64,000 nucleotides of DNA from Lewinellaceae bacterium (GTDB taxonomy: Bacteria > Bacteroidota > Bacteroidia > Chitinophagales > Saprospiraceae), in contig JACJYK010000003.1 in the NCBI GenBank assembly GCA_020636135.1, forward strand, positions 248,001 to 312,000, given 5' to 3'. Made by a program: the position numbers and the translations under genes. The notes beneath the pieces are model-generated. The model was not told the origin of the DNA. It did not search any database and saw nothing but the letters and a program-made list of their open reading frames with translations. This document shows positions 17,603 through 27,083 of this stretch, one piece after another (positions within the stretch are counted from its first letter, which is position 1; each line of letters starts with the position of its first letter).

Positions 17603-18735
17603 TACAACCGCTTTACCACTTTTTGCAACATCGATCGCTGCCAATCAGAAAAGGTGCCCTCCAAGATATGGTTACGAGCCGTCTTGACCAACCAAAGGAA
17701 AAATCCCAGGTTTTGCATGGAAGCCAATCGTGCACCTAACATTTCACCGGTCCGGATCAGATGGTGCAAATATGCTTTCGAATAACGAGCGGAGGTAGTC
17801 ACACCGCTGTCTGTGTCGATGGGTTCGAAAGCATTTTTCCATTTTGCATTCTTGATATTGATCACGCCTTCGGAAGTATATAGCAAGCCGTGCCGGGCAT
17901 TACGCGTAGGCAGGACACAATCAAACAGATCTATACCCAGGCCTATGCTGACCAGCAGGTTTTCCGGTGTCCCGACACCCATCAGGTATCTGCCGCGATC
18001 CACGGGAATCCGGCTGCATACTTCCCTGGTCATGGCATACATATCTTCATGGGGTTCTCCTACCGATAGTCCACCGATCGCATACACCGGATTATCATAC
18101 CGCAATACCTCTTCCGTACTTTCCAGGCGCAGGTCAGGATAGACCGAGCCCTGAATGATCGGGATAAAAAGTTGGTCGTAATCGTATGTAGCCGGTGTCC
18201 GCAAGTGGTGGTTCCATCCCCGCTCCAACCAGGCATGCGTGATCTGCAAAGACTTACGGGCATATTTTTTATCACACGGGTAGGGCGTACATTCGTCAAA
18301 TGCCATGATCAGGTCTGCACCAATAGCGCGTTGGATTTCAACATTATTCTCAGGTGTAAAGAGGTGTTTGCTGCCATCAATGTGCGATCGGAAAACCACA
18401 CCTTCCGGTTTGATCTTACGCATATCCGCCAGCGAAAAGATCTGGTATCCGCCACTATCCGTCAGGATGGGCTTATCCCATCCAATAAACCGGTGTAATC
18501 CTCCCGACTCCTGCAATACTTCCGTACCCGGACGCAAATACAAATGATAGGTATTACCCAAAATAATCGAAGCCTGGATATCCTGCATCAATTCTTCCTG
18601 GCTGAGTCCTTTGACCGACCCCAGGGTGCCCACCGGCATAAATATGGGTGTGGGGATCTCACCATGTGCAGTTGCCAGTATTCCTGCTCTCGCCTGAGAA
18701 TGCGGATCTTCTTTGTTGACCTTGAATGAAATCAT
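17602..18735 (-). CDS. tgt: queuine tRNA-ribosyltransferase, zinc ligands missing
   Basis: Exchanges guanine-34 for preQ1 in tRNAs with GUN anticodons. The nucleophilic Asp and the base-binding segment are present (LTDSGGYQIFSL, AFDECTPYP, IGGLSVGEP, LFDCVLPTRNARHG). Length is 377 aa. The stretch that holds three zinc Cys in E. coli Tgt (CxCxxC) reads DSGVTTSAR here, with only the later His region (SKAYLHHL) kept, so the canonical structural zinc cannot be bound. I recall similar loss in other Bacteroidetes Tgt. It is placed between rodA (2 nt upstream) and the permease. Confidence 0.95.
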   Translation of the reverse strand: MISFKVNKEDPHSQARAGILATAHGEIPTPIFMPVGTLGSVKGLSQEELMQDIQASIILGNTYHLYLRPGTEVLQESGGLHRFIGWDKPILTDSGGYQIFSLADMRKIKPEGVVFRSHIDGSKHLFTPENNVEIQRAIGADLIMAFDECTPYPCDKKYARKSLQITHAWLERGWNHHLRTPATYDYDQLFIPIIQGSVYPDLRLESTEEVLRYDNPVYAIGGLSVGEPHEDMYAMTREVCSRIPVDRGRYLMGVGTPENLLVSIGLGIDLFDCVLPTRNARHGLLYTSEGVINIKNAKWKNAFEPIDTDSGVTTSARYSKAYLHHLIRTGEMLGARLASMQNLGFFLWLVKTARNHILEGTFSDWQRSMLQKVVKRL

Positions 18736-18737
18736 AA

Positions 18738-20144
18738 TCAGTAGGCGTACCTTGCCATATCCAGCTTAAGTAATATTGCCATCATCATACTGAATGCCAG
18801 CAAGGAGGATCCTCCTTTACTGATGAAAGGCAACGGAATGCCAATAACCGGTACAAGTCCCATGGTCATGCCGATATTGATGAAAAAATGGATGAACAGG
18901 ATGCCTGCCAGGCCATAAGCATATGTTCGCGTAAACGAAGATTTGGCCCGCTCACCGATCATGGTAATCCGAACGAGAAGGATAAGGAACATGGCGATGA
19001 TACCAAAACTTCCCAGGAAGCCCTGTTCTTCACCGATCGTGCTGAATATGAAATCGGTGGATTGTTCCGGCACGTAATTCAATTTGGTCAATGTCCCCTT
19101 TAAATAACCTTTACCCTGAAATCCACCCGAAGAAATGGCAAGTTTTGACTGAGACAGATTGTACATAGATCCTCGCGGGTCACTTAGTTCAGGCCTAAGC
19201 CACACATTGATACGATCCTGCTGATGTGGCTCCAGTACCCGGTCAAACATGAACCGGGACATATAACTGAATCCCAGACAAATCAGGATAGACGGAATCC
19301 CCAAAATCAGGATGCGAAAGCGGGCTTTCCGAAATGCCAGGATCAGCAAGGTCATTAAAAAGATGGTATGTGCCCCGATGAGTTCCTGTTGCCAGCCCAG
19401 CCCCAGGCCGACCACACTTGCAACAGCAAGTGCAGCATAGGTAAGCCACCAGGCCCAGTGTCTTTTTTCCTGCAATAAATATATCGCAGATGATATCGCC
19501 AGAATAAGGACAAAGACGGTGCTAACCGTATAGATGAGTGATAGGATAAACAGGGTGACAAATATACCTGCAATAACATAGATCCAATGTGTCAGGCCTT
19601 CACGGTATAATACCAGAAAAAAGGATAAATATACCAGCGCCGATCCGGGATCCGGCTGCAGAATGATCAATGCTGCCGGCAGAAGGATGATACCAATGCT
19701 GACAAAAATGTGTTTGCGATTGCGCAATTTGGTTTTATGGTAGCTTAAATAACTGGCCAGCGCCAGACAGGTACCCAGTTTAGCGAATTCGGAAGGTTGT
19801 AATGAAAAACCAAACAGATTGAACCAGGAAGTGGCACCCTTGATCTTGTCCCCAAAGGGTAATACCAGCACCAGCAAGGCCAGGGTTATTGCATAAATTA
19901 CATAGGCAAAGGTGTTCCAGAATTTGAAATCCACGAAGAAGAAGATCCAGAAGACAACAAGAGATACAAATAACAACAACAGTTGTTTACCGGCACCATC
20001 ATTAAAACTGAATCCGGTCGAGTTCGGATCCGATGAAGATTCGGCTGCATTGATCATCAGCCAGCCGATAACACTTAAACTCAGGAAAAGGAAAAAAGTA
20101 AGCCAGTCAATGTGTTTGACCGGCGCCGTTCCTCGTGTAGTCAT
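18738..20144 (-). CDS. rodA: rod shape-determining protein RodA
   Basis: SEDS-family peptidoglycan glycosyltransferase of the elongation machinery, 468 aa with about ten membrane helices. Family signatures include FGFSLQPSEFAKLG, QPDPGSALVY, VPEQSTDFIFSTIGEEQGFLGS and the C-terminal PVIGIPLPFISKGGSSLLAF. It is longer than E. coli RodA (370 aa) through extra helices in the middle (about 190-270), as in other Bacteroidetes. The start overlaps the stop of the SPOR protein by 1 nt (TAATG). Its partner PBP2 gene is not in the window. Confidence 0.96.
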   Translation of the reverse strand: MTTRGTAPVKHIDWLTFFLFLSLSVIGWLMINAAESSSDPNSTGFSFNDGAGKQLLLLFVSLVVFWIFFFVDFKFWNTFAYVIYAITLALLVLVLPFGDKIKGATSWFNLFGFSLQPSEFAKLGTCLALASYLSYHKTKLRNRKHIFVSIGIILLPAALIILQPDPGSALVYLSFFLVLYREGLTHWIYVIAGIFVTLFILSLIYTVSTVFVLILAISSAIYLLQEKRHWAWWLTYAALAVASVVGLGLGWQQELIGAHTIFLMTLLILAFRKARFRILILGIPSILICLGFSYMSRFMFDRVLEPHQQDRINVWLRPELSDPRGSMYNLSQSKLAISSGGFQGKGYLKGTLTKLNYVPEQSTDFIFSTIGEEQGFLGSFGIIAMFLILLVRITMIGERAKSSFTRTYAYGLAGILFIHFFINIGMTMGLVPVIGIPLPFISKGGSSLLAFSMMMAILLKLDMARYAY

Positions 20145-20563
20145 TAGAAATAGTCTTCCTTATTAATCTCTTCTTTAACCAGAACAGCACTGCGGTATTG
20201 CTTTTGCAATTCTTGCCGTAAAGCCAGCGCTTCCAGTTTCGAAGTAAAAGATCCGACTTTTAATCGATAAAAAGGTTCATCAAAACTTTGCCTGACCCGG
20301 TATTCCGGATAACGGTAAATAAACCGGTCTCTTTCCTGTTCCATTTCCCGGCGATCACGGGTAGACAAGATCTGGATGGTCCACCCTTCCAGGATCTTAT
20401 TCTCCCGGTTCACATCCCGGTACCAATCGACAACCTTTTGGACGCCGGGATCGATTTCAGTTGTGGAATGGGGCGTAGTCTGGGAATACATGGGCAAAAA
20501 ACCAACTAACCCCGGAAGAAAAACCAACATCCTACGAATCCATGACTCGTGTTTATTTACCAT
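20144..20563 (-). CDS. SPOR-domain protein
   Basis: A 139-aa exported protein. The N-terminal hydrophobic segment (MLVFLPGLVGFLPMYSQ) acts as a signal peptide. The C-terminal SPOR domain (about 60-135: GWTIQILSTRDRREMEQERDRF ... FYRLKVGSFTSKLEALALRQEL) binds denuded peptidoglycan. The gene sits between secA and rodA; its start (20563) lies 11 nt inside the secA end. A role in cell-wall sensing at growth or division sites is typical for the domain. The upstream in-frame extension to 20617 lies within secA and is not used. Confidence 0.85.
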   Translation of the reverse strand: MVNKHESWIRRMLVFLPGLVGFLPMYSQTTPHSTTEIDPGVQKVVDWYRDVNRENKILEGWTIQILSTRDRREMEQERDRFIYRYPEYRVRQSFDEPFYRLKVGSFTSKLEALALRQELQKQYRSAVLVKEEINKEDYF

Positions 20564-23500
20564 GACAATGCTTGTATTTTTTACCACTGCCGCAGGGACA
20601 GGGGTCGTTACGACCAACTTTCTTTTCAGTTCTTCTTATGGTTTCCACTTTTTGATTTTCCCGTCCGGCACTTATCGCAGCACGATGCCGGGCTTCTTCT
20701 TCACTACGGTTGGTCTGGACTTTGCTTAGATCCGTTTTTTGCTGGCGGGCCTCCTGAATAGGCTGCCCATCGATCATCAGCCTGCCCTTCATCAGGTAGG
20801 AGACTACTTCTTCATTAACTTTGAAGATGAACTGTTCAAAAAGTTCATACGCTTCCATTTTATAGACCACGAGCGGATCTTTCTGTTCAAACGATGCAGC
20901 CTGAACCGAGTCTTTCAGTTCGTCCATGCTGCGCAAATGTTCTTTCCAGTTTTCATCGATGAGCGCCAGGGTAATTGCTTTCTCGATGTCCAGTGTGATC
21001 GATTTACCCTGTGATTTGATCGATTGGTCGATATCCGCCGAGATCGGCAACATCCGCACCCCGTCGGTAAATGGAATGGAAATACGCTTGTAGCGCTGTC
21101 CTTCATTTTCTTTTACATTCCGGATGACCGGAACCAGCAGATCACGGACATATTGCTGTTTATGGCGATAATCGTCGGTGACATATTCCTTGAAGTCCTC
21201 TATCGAGTCCTGCAGCGACTGTTCCTTGAAAGCAATGGGGTCCATTTTCGGATCCAGCCCAAGCGTATATAAACTGGCGCGGCGGAATGTCTCAAAATCA
21301 CCTTCATTGCGATGGTTGACCACCAGGGATTCGGAGATCGAATTGAACATGTTGCTCAGGTCAACCGAAAGTCGCTCACCTTGCAGGGCATGGTTACGTT
21401 TCTTATAGATGGCTTCCCGCTGAATGTTCATGACATCGTCGTACTCGAGAAGGCGCTTCCGTATTCCAAAGTTGTTTTCTTCAACCTTCTTCTGCGCACG
21501 TTCGATGGATTTGGTTACCATAGAATGCTGGATCACCTCACCATCCTTGTGGCCCATGCGGTCCATGACCTTGGCGATCCGTTCAGAGTGGAAAAGCCGC
21601 ATCAGATTATCCTCCAGAGAGACATAAAACTGAGTGGACCCGGGATCTCCCTGGCGTCCGGAACGACCACGCAACTGACGGTCCACTCTCCGGGAATCGT
21701 GCCGCTCGGTACCGATAATGGCCAGACCACCGGCCTCTTTCACACCAGGACCTAACTTGATGTCAGTACCACGGCCTGCCATGTTGGTAGCAATGGTGAC
21801 GCGTCCTGATTTACCTGCTTCAGCCACAATTTCTGCCTCGCGCTGGTGTTGCTTAGCGTTAAGCACATTGTGTGAAATGCCGCGCAACTGAAGCATGCGG
21901 CTCAATTTTTCCGAAATATCCACGGACGTGGTACCTACCAATACCGGTCGCCCGGCATTGCTTAAGTTCACGATTTCGTCAATGACCGCATTGTATTTTT
22001 CACGGGCCGTCTTGAAGACGAGGTCCTCACGATCATCCCGGATGATTGGCTTGTTGGTTGGAATGACTACAACATCCAGCTTGTAAATCTCCCAGAATTC
22101 GCTGGCTTCGGTCTCCGCCGTACCGGTCATACCGGCCAGTTTGTGGTACATGCGGAAGTAATTCTGCAGGGTAATCGTAGCATAGGTCTGGGTGATGTCA
22201 CCCACTTTGACATTCTCCTTAGCTTCCAGCGCCTGGTGAAGACCATCTGAATATCGGCGACCTTCCATCATCCGGCCGGTCTGCTCATCCACAATTTTTA
22301 CCTGTCCTTCTATGACGACATATTCTTCGTCGCGTTCAAACAAGGTATAAGCTTTCAGCAATTGATTGACGGCATGCAGACGTCTGGATTTCAGCGAAAA
22401 ATCCTGCATGACTTCCTGCCGGCGCTTGGTCAATTCATCCGGGGGTAATCCGGAATCATTATCCAGCTTCATCATTTCCGTTGCAATGTCCGGCAATACA
22501 AAAAAGTGGATATCGTTCTCGCCGCGGGCCAGGTATTCAGAACCTTTCTCGGTTAATTCAACACTACGGTTTTTTTCATCAATGGTGAAAAACAGGGGTT
22601 CATCCACCAGGTGCATGTGTTTCTCCTGCTCCTGCATGTAGAAGTTTTCTGCTTTCTGCATGCTGACCTTCACCCCATCCTCACTCAGGAATTTGATCAA
22701 TGGCCGGTTTTTGGGTAATGAACGATGAGCCCGTAAAAGCGACATTCCGGCCTGACCTTCTTCATAACCCGTCTGATTCTCCTTGAAAAGCCGCTTTGCT
22801 TCAGCTAAATATTCGGTGGCTAACCGGCGCTGTGCTTCTATGAGCCTTTCAACTTTAGGCTTCAGTTCATTGTATTCCTGCTCTTCTGTCCCTTCCGGTA
22901 CCGGTCCGGAAATTATCAATGGCGTTCTTGCGTCATCGACTAATACCGAGTCCACCTCGTCGACCATGGCATAATGATGCTTGCGCTGGACCAACTCTTC
23001 CTGGGACCGCACCATATTGTCCCGCAGGTAGTCGAAACCAAATTCGTTATTGGTGCCATATGTAATATCACAGCGGTAGGCCTTGATCCTTTGTTGTGAG
23101 TGCGGTTGGTATTTATCAATGCAATCAACCGTCAGAAAAAGGAATTCAAAGATCGGTCCTACCCATTCGCTGTCCCTTCTGGCCAGGTAATCGTTTACGG
23201 TAACGATATGAACCCCCTGACCGGACAGACCATTCAGATAGGCCGGCAATGTGGCCACCAGGGTTTTACCCTCACCGGTCGCCATCTCTGCGATCTTGCC
23301 ATCATGGAGTACCATCCCACCAATAAGCTGTACATCGTAGTGCACCATATTCCAGGTTACATCTCCGCCGGCTGCCTGCCAGGAATTTTTCCAGCGGGCT
23401 TTGTCACCGTCGATCAGTATGTAGGATTTGGTAGCAGCAAGATTCCGGTCGTGGTCGGTAGACGTAACTTCCAGGAATTCATTGTTCGTGAAGCGGCGGG

Positions 23501-23861
23501 CTGTCTCTTTCACCACTGCAAAAGCTTCGGGCAATAATTCCTGCAGGATGGCTTCCAGATGTTTGTTTTTCTCCAGCTGCATTTGATCCAGCTGGTTGTA
23601 AAGGTCTTCCTTGACAAGCTGATCTTCCTCTTCTTCGGCCTGATTGTGCAGTACTTCGATGTCATGCTGGATACCTTCCAGGTGCGCATCGATCCGGGTT
23701 TTGAACTCGAGCGTTTTATTTCTTAATGCATCATTGGACAGCGACTGCATTTCATCTTCCAGTGCATTGATTTCTTCTACGATGGGCAGGTATTTGTTTA
23801 CATCACGCTCATACTTGGTACCGAAAACTTTCTTTAGGGCATTGGTGAGAAAATTACTCAT
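20553..23861 (-). CDS. secA: preprotein translocase ATPase SecA
   Basis: Motor of the Sec translocon, 1102 aa, longer than E. coli SecA (901) because of Bacteroidetes-type insertions within the DEAD domains. Walker A is MATGEGKTLVATLPAYLNG, the DEAD-type motif is AMVDEVDSVLVDDARTPLIISG, motif VI is GRSGRQGDPGSTQFYVSLED, and the C-terminal zinc motif is NDPCPCGSGKKYKHCHGK. It heads the run secA-SPOR-rodA-tgt-permease. A near-consensus -7 (TATCTTCG, minus, 24011-24004) lies about 140 nt upstream. Confidence 0.98.
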   Translation of the reverse strand: MSNFLTNALKKVFGTKYERDVNKYLPIVEEINALEDEMQSLSNDALRNKTLEFKTRIDAHLEGIQHDIEVLHNQAEEEEDQLVKEDLYNQLDQMQLEKNKHLEAILQELLPEAFAVVKETARRFTNNEFLEVTSTDHDRNLAATKSYILIDGDKARWKNSWQAAGGDVTWNMVHYDVQLIGGMVLHDGKIAEMATGEGKTLVATLPAYLNGLSGQGVHIVTVNDYLARRDSEWVGPIFEFLFLTVDCIDKYQPHSQQRIKAYRCDITYGTNNEFGFDYLRDNMVRSQEELVQRKHHYAMVDEVDSVLVDDARTPLIISGPVPEGTEEQEYNELKPKVERLIEAQRRLATEYLAEAKRLFKENQTGYEEGQAGMSLLRAHRSLPKNRPLIKFLSEDGVKVSMQKAENFYMQEQEKHMHLVDEPLFFTIDEKNRSVELTEKGSEYLARGENDIHFFVLPDIATEMMKLDNDSGLPPDELTKRRQEVMQDFSLKSRRLHAVNQLLKAYTLFERDEEYVVIEGQVKIVDEQTGRMMEGRRYSDGLHQALEAKENVKVGDITQTYATITLQNYFRMYHKLAGMTGTAETEASEFWEIYKLDVVVIPTNKPIIRDDREDLVFKTAREKYNAVIDEIVNLSNAGRPVLVGTTSVDISEKLSRMLQLRGISHNVLNAKQHQREAEIVAEAGKSGRVTIATNMAGRGTDIKLGPGVKEAGGLAIIGTERHDSRRVDRQLRGRSGRQGDPGSTQFYVSLEDNLMRLFHSERIAKVMDRMGHKDGEVIQHSMVTKSIERAQKKVEENNFGIRKRLLEYDDVMNIQREAIYKKRNHALQGERLSVDLSNMFNSISESLVVNHRNEGDFETFRRASLYTLGLDPKMDPIAFKEQSLQDSIEDFKEYVTDDYRHKQQYVRDLLVPVIRNVKENEGQRYKRISIPFTDGVRMLPISADIDQSIKSQGKSITLDIEKAITLALIDENWKEHLRSMDELKDSVQAASFEQKDPLVVYKMEAYELFEQFIFKVNEEVVSYLMKGRLMIDGQPIQEARQQKTDLSKVQTNRSEEEARHRAAISAGRENQKVETIRRTEKKVGRNDPCPCGSGKKYKHCHGK

Positions 23862-24030
23862 GTGTTAGGATCTAATGATTTGATTGATTGTAATCTCTGC
23901 CTCACAGATTGTTCCAACCGCTACACTTCCGGCTTTTTTATGCCATAATGACAATCCTTGCAGAAACGAATACACAAACTGTCATATTGCCAGTTTTTCC
24001 GTGCGAAGATACATCTTTTGCGCCCATCCT

Positions 24031-24068
24031 AATCCAAATATGGGTCCACTATCCGATTGATTTGGATT
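24031..24068. repeat. 9-bp inverted repeat upstream of secA
   Basis: AATCCAAAT (24031-24039) and ATTTGGATT (24060-24068) are perfect reverse complements separated by 20 bp, in the 284-bp gap between nadK and secA. No T-run follows, so an operator is as likely as a transcript end for nadK. Confidence 0.35.
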
Positions 24069-24145
24069 GTCCGGGACAGGCAATTTGCAAAGGTGGTATT
24101 CTTTATTACGAAACGGGATAGAGAACGTTCTGGTTTCTGCGGATC

Positions 24146-25027
24146 CTAGTTTCTCAGATCTTTCCCCCAATTCAATTTTTCACGGATGGTATCCAGGATA
24201 CTGTCCTGAGCCAGCTTTATGAGATGCATTTCAAAAGGTGCTTTCCTTATTGATATATGATGATCGGCAGTGATGGGCTCGAAGCGGGAATCCAGCGTAC
24301 AGAGGAAATTTTCAGTGCGGCCCTCGACTTCGAAGGTAATGGTTACATTATCCGGTACCACAATTGGCCGGGCTGTAAGGTTGTGTGGTGCCACCGGAGT
24401 GATCACAAACGAATTCGAATCAGGAAGGATGATCGGTCCGCCGCAACTCAGGGAGTATCCGGTAGAACCGGTAGGAGTTGCCACAATCAGACCATCGGCC
24501 CAGTAGGTATTCAGGTATTCACCATCCAGGAAGGTACGGATCATGATCATACTGGAATTATCCCGCTTGGTGATGGTGAAATCATTAAGTGCAAACTGGG
24601 TATCACCGAATAAGGGTTTATTGCATTCCAAGCCCAGTAATGTCCTGGATTCTACGGTATAGTTGTTCGCATTTAATAGCGGGATGATTTTGGAAACATC
24701 ATGTTTATCCATGGTCGCAAGAAACCCCAGGCGTCCCAGGTTGATACCCAGGATGGGGACCCCGGCGTCCCGGATAAATGTAGCTGCTTTCAGAATCGTC
24801 CCGTCGCCTCCCAACGAGAACAGCATGTCCAGCTCGTGTTTTTTTAGTTCACGGTGACTCCGGATGACCTTGAGTGATGCCGCTTCAGGTAAAACAGCAT
24901 CAATTTTTTTCATTAGATCACCATACACGTAAATGGATCCATTTACTGCCTGTATGGTTTGGATAATCTGTCGTATGACCGGAATATCTTCCGGATGCAG
25001 GGTTTGACCAAAAAGAATGACTTTCAT
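24146..25027 (-). CDS. nadK: NAD kinase
   Basis: Phosphorylates NAD to NADP, 293 aa. The diagnostic SLGGDGTILKA (about 69-79) and the NTYWADGLIVATPTGSTGYSLSCGGPI segment (about 170-195) are present. The ATG follows directly on the TAA of the upstream barrel protein with no spacer, so the two are coupled. This is the last gene of a five-gene leftward run starting with the PP2C phosphatase. Confidence 0.97.
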   Translation of the reverse strand: MKVILFGQTLHPEDIPVIRQIIQTIQAVNGSIYVYGDLMKKIDAVLPEAASLKVIRSHRELKKHELDMLFSLGGDGTILKAATFIRDAGVPILGINLGRLGFLATMDKHDVSKIIPLLNANNYTVESRTLLGLECNKPLFGDTQFALNDFTITKRDNSSMIMIRTFLDGEYLNTYWADGLIVATPTGSTGYSLSCGGPIILPDSNSFVITPVAPHNLTARPIVVPDNVTITFEVEGRTENFLCTLDSRFEPITADHHISIRKAPFEMHLIKLAQDSILDTIREKLNWGKDLRN

Positions 25028-26431
25028 TTACAGTCGCACATTAAAATGTAAATATACCCCATACTCATCTAAATGATTCCGGCTGAGTTCTACCGTGTAG
25101 ACAAAGTTATTATAGACCAGCATATCCAGTCCCAGGGTTTGTCCGCAGAGCCAATGATTGGTGAGGGGGTTATCCGCTGAAAACAGGGGATCCAGCACAT
25201 ACCCGGTATCAAACCCTCCGGTAAGATATAGACGGACCGGCATTTCCTTCATGGATTTGAGCGGAACCCACCGGGCGATGTCCAAATCCTGGTTGAAGAT
25301 CATCCACTTGAGCTTATTTTTCCACAACAGAAAAGCTTTGCCATCAATGACATAATACTCATACCCACGGACAAAATCATTGTCGTAACCCAGAGCACGG
25401 TACTGATAATAGTTCAGTTGTGATTTATTGGTGGTCAATTGTCCGACCGAATAGGTCCCCAGACTGAAGTAGGGCGAAAACCGGAAAAAGTTATCGCCTT
25501 CTACACGAAATATCCAGTTGTGGACATCATCCGCCGGTAACAGACCCTGCCGACGCACTTTCGTTTTCAGGGCAAAACCGTCCTGTGGATAAATTTTTAA
25601 ATCGTGTTCATCGTATTCAAATTCATATTCCAGCACGTGAAACTGGAGGTTGGTCCTGCCGCCGCCAAAATATTCGGGGTTCAATTCCCTGGGTACCGAC
25701 GCAGCTACACTGTTGCGGTGGTGTTCGAGCCGAAATACATGGGTGGCGAAGATATTTGGCCGGTATTTCAATCCAATTTTAGCCCTGAATCGCTGGAACA
25801 ATATTTCATCATCATTGCGGTGAAATACCAATTTATTGTCAACGGATTGAAAGGCTAGTTCCCGGTTTTGAGCATACAGAATATTACCTTCCAGTCCCAG
25901 CGTAAGGCCGTGGTTGATGTAAGGGTACAGATAATTGATCTCGTATTTTTGAGTATAGCCGAATTGAACGGTGGTCTTCAGTTCATCGGCATTGCCGCTA
26001 AAGTTTCGGTACTTCAGCCGAACACCCAAATTGATCCGGTTGAGTGCTCGGTTTTGTTCGACCCACCAGACGTTGAAGTTTCGATCGGCCAATTCAAAGA
26101 TGGGAGCGGGAAAGATATACCATGCTTCACGAACCTCAATTTCAATGACAACCTTATTCTCCAGGGTATTCCAGTCGATGATGTTGATCGATACATAATT
26201 AAAGAGCTGGGTATTGAGGAGGTTTCGCTCACTTTGAGGGATCGCTTCCGCCAGATCAACAACGGGCAGGGTATCCTTTTCGGAAAATGTCAACTCGCGA
26301 TTGATGATGTAATTATTCGTCTTTTTATTACCGATGATCAGGATATCATCGATGACGACATAGGTGCTTTGCCCGATTAAACACCCAACATAAAGGAAAG
26401 CGATGGAGAAAAAAAGAAGTCGGTTAGACAT
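25028..26431 (-). CDS. BamA/TamA-like outer-membrane protein with one POTRA
   Basis: A 467-aa outer-membrane protein. A signal peptide (about 1-21) is followed by a single POTRA-like domain (about 25-105: VVIDDILIIGNKKTNNYIINREL ... VVIEIEVREAWYIFPAP) and an Omp85-type beta barrel. The barrel ends in an aromatic-rich strand, GVYLHFNVRL. BamA itself has five POTRA domains, so this is a minimal paralogue; function in lipid or protein insertion is inferred only. Its start overlaps the CBS-ACT gene end by 8 nt. Confidence 0.82.
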   Translation of the reverse strand: MSNRLLFFSIAFLYVGCLIGQSTYVVIDDILIIGNKKTNNYIINRELTFSEKDTLPVVDLAEAIPQSERNLLNTQLFNYVSINIIDWNTLENKVVIEIEVREAWYIFPAPIFELADRNFNVWWVEQNRALNRINLGVRLKYRNFSGNADELKTTVQFGYTQKYEINYLYPYINHGLTLGLEGNILYAQNRELAFQSVDNKLVFHRNDDEILFQRFRAKIGLKYRPNIFATHVFRLEHHRNSVAASVPRELNPEYFGGGRTNLQFHVLEYEFEYDEHDLKIYPQDGFALKTKVRRQGLLPADDVHNWIFRVEGDNFFRFSPYFSLGTYSVGQLTTNKSQLNYYQYRALGYDNDFVRGYEYYVIDGKAFLLWKNKLKWMIFNQDLDIARWVPLKSMKEMPVRLYLTGGFDTGYVLDPLFSADNPLTNHWLCGQTLGLDMLVYNNFVYTVELSRNHLDEYGVYLHFNVRL

Positions 26432-27083
26432 TGAGATAATGCATTAACGCATCATACCGTTCCTGCAGGATGTCCGAATAGGCGGTTTCTTCGTACACCG
26501 CCCGGATGTTGTATCCCATGCGGTCCAGCGTATCATTGATTTCTTTGATTTGCATTTTGTCGATCTTGATGGTCAAGATCATTTCTTCGGGGATGGTGCT
26601 TCGGGAAACAAAAGCGCATAAGATCTTGCCCCCTTCGGATTCGATGATGCGGGCTATGGTAGCCAGTTCATAATCCCGGCGGTTCATCTCCAACACAAGG
26701 ATACTCCCGGGATCGGCGTATGCGAAGCTTTTGGTATAATAGTCGACGATTTCTTCCTGGAGGAGACTTCCGATGTACTGGTCTTTCTCATCCAATACCG
26801 GAAGCACGGTCACCTGTTTTTCTGCAAACAAGCCCATGATCTTAAACAGGTGATCGGTTTGATGCAACAGGGGCCGGTTTTCGACATTTACCAGGGTTTT
26901 GACTTCCACCTCCAGTGAATTGTTAAGCAAGTCTTCTTCAGAAATCAAGCCCAGGTAGATATCGTCCTGCAATACCGGCAAATGCTTGACATACTGATCA
27001 TTCATGGATAACAGAGCAGTCCTGGCTGTCTCCAGGGATTGGACACCGATAAAACTTTTCGCAAGTAATTCTCCAGCGATCAT
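26424..27083 (-). CDS. CBS-pair protein with ACT-like C-terminus
   Basis: A 219-aa cytoplasmic protein. Two CBS motifs (about 1-60 and 68-130: VKHLPVLQDDIYLGLISEEDL and VTVLPVLDEKDQYIGSLLQEEI) are followed by an ACT-like module (about 135-205: SILVLEMNRRDYELATIARIIESEGGKI). CBS pairs bind adenylates or SAM and ACT domains bind small ligands, so it looks like a metabolic sensor. It is coupled by a 4-nt overlap to the TM2-TPR gene. The neighbour nadK suggests, but does not prove, a link to nucleotide cofactor status. Confidence 0.82.
   Translation of the reverse strand: MIAGELLAKSFIGVQSLETARTALLSMNDQYVKHLPVLQDDIYLGLISEEDLLNNSLEVEVKTLVNVENRPLLHQTDHLFKIMGLFAEKQVTVLPVLDEKDQYIGSLLQEEIVDYYTKSFAYADPGSILVLEMNRRDYELATIARIIESEGGKILCAFVSRSTIPEEMILTIKIDKMQIKEINDTLDRMGYNIRAVYEETAYSDILQERYDALMHYLNV

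Noticed and set aside
21312..21755. 147-aa open frame on the plus strand
   Set aside because: Antisense to secA with no family features.
25868..26380. 170-aa open frame on the plus strand
   Set aside because: Antisense to the POTRA-barrel gene; no recognisable domain.
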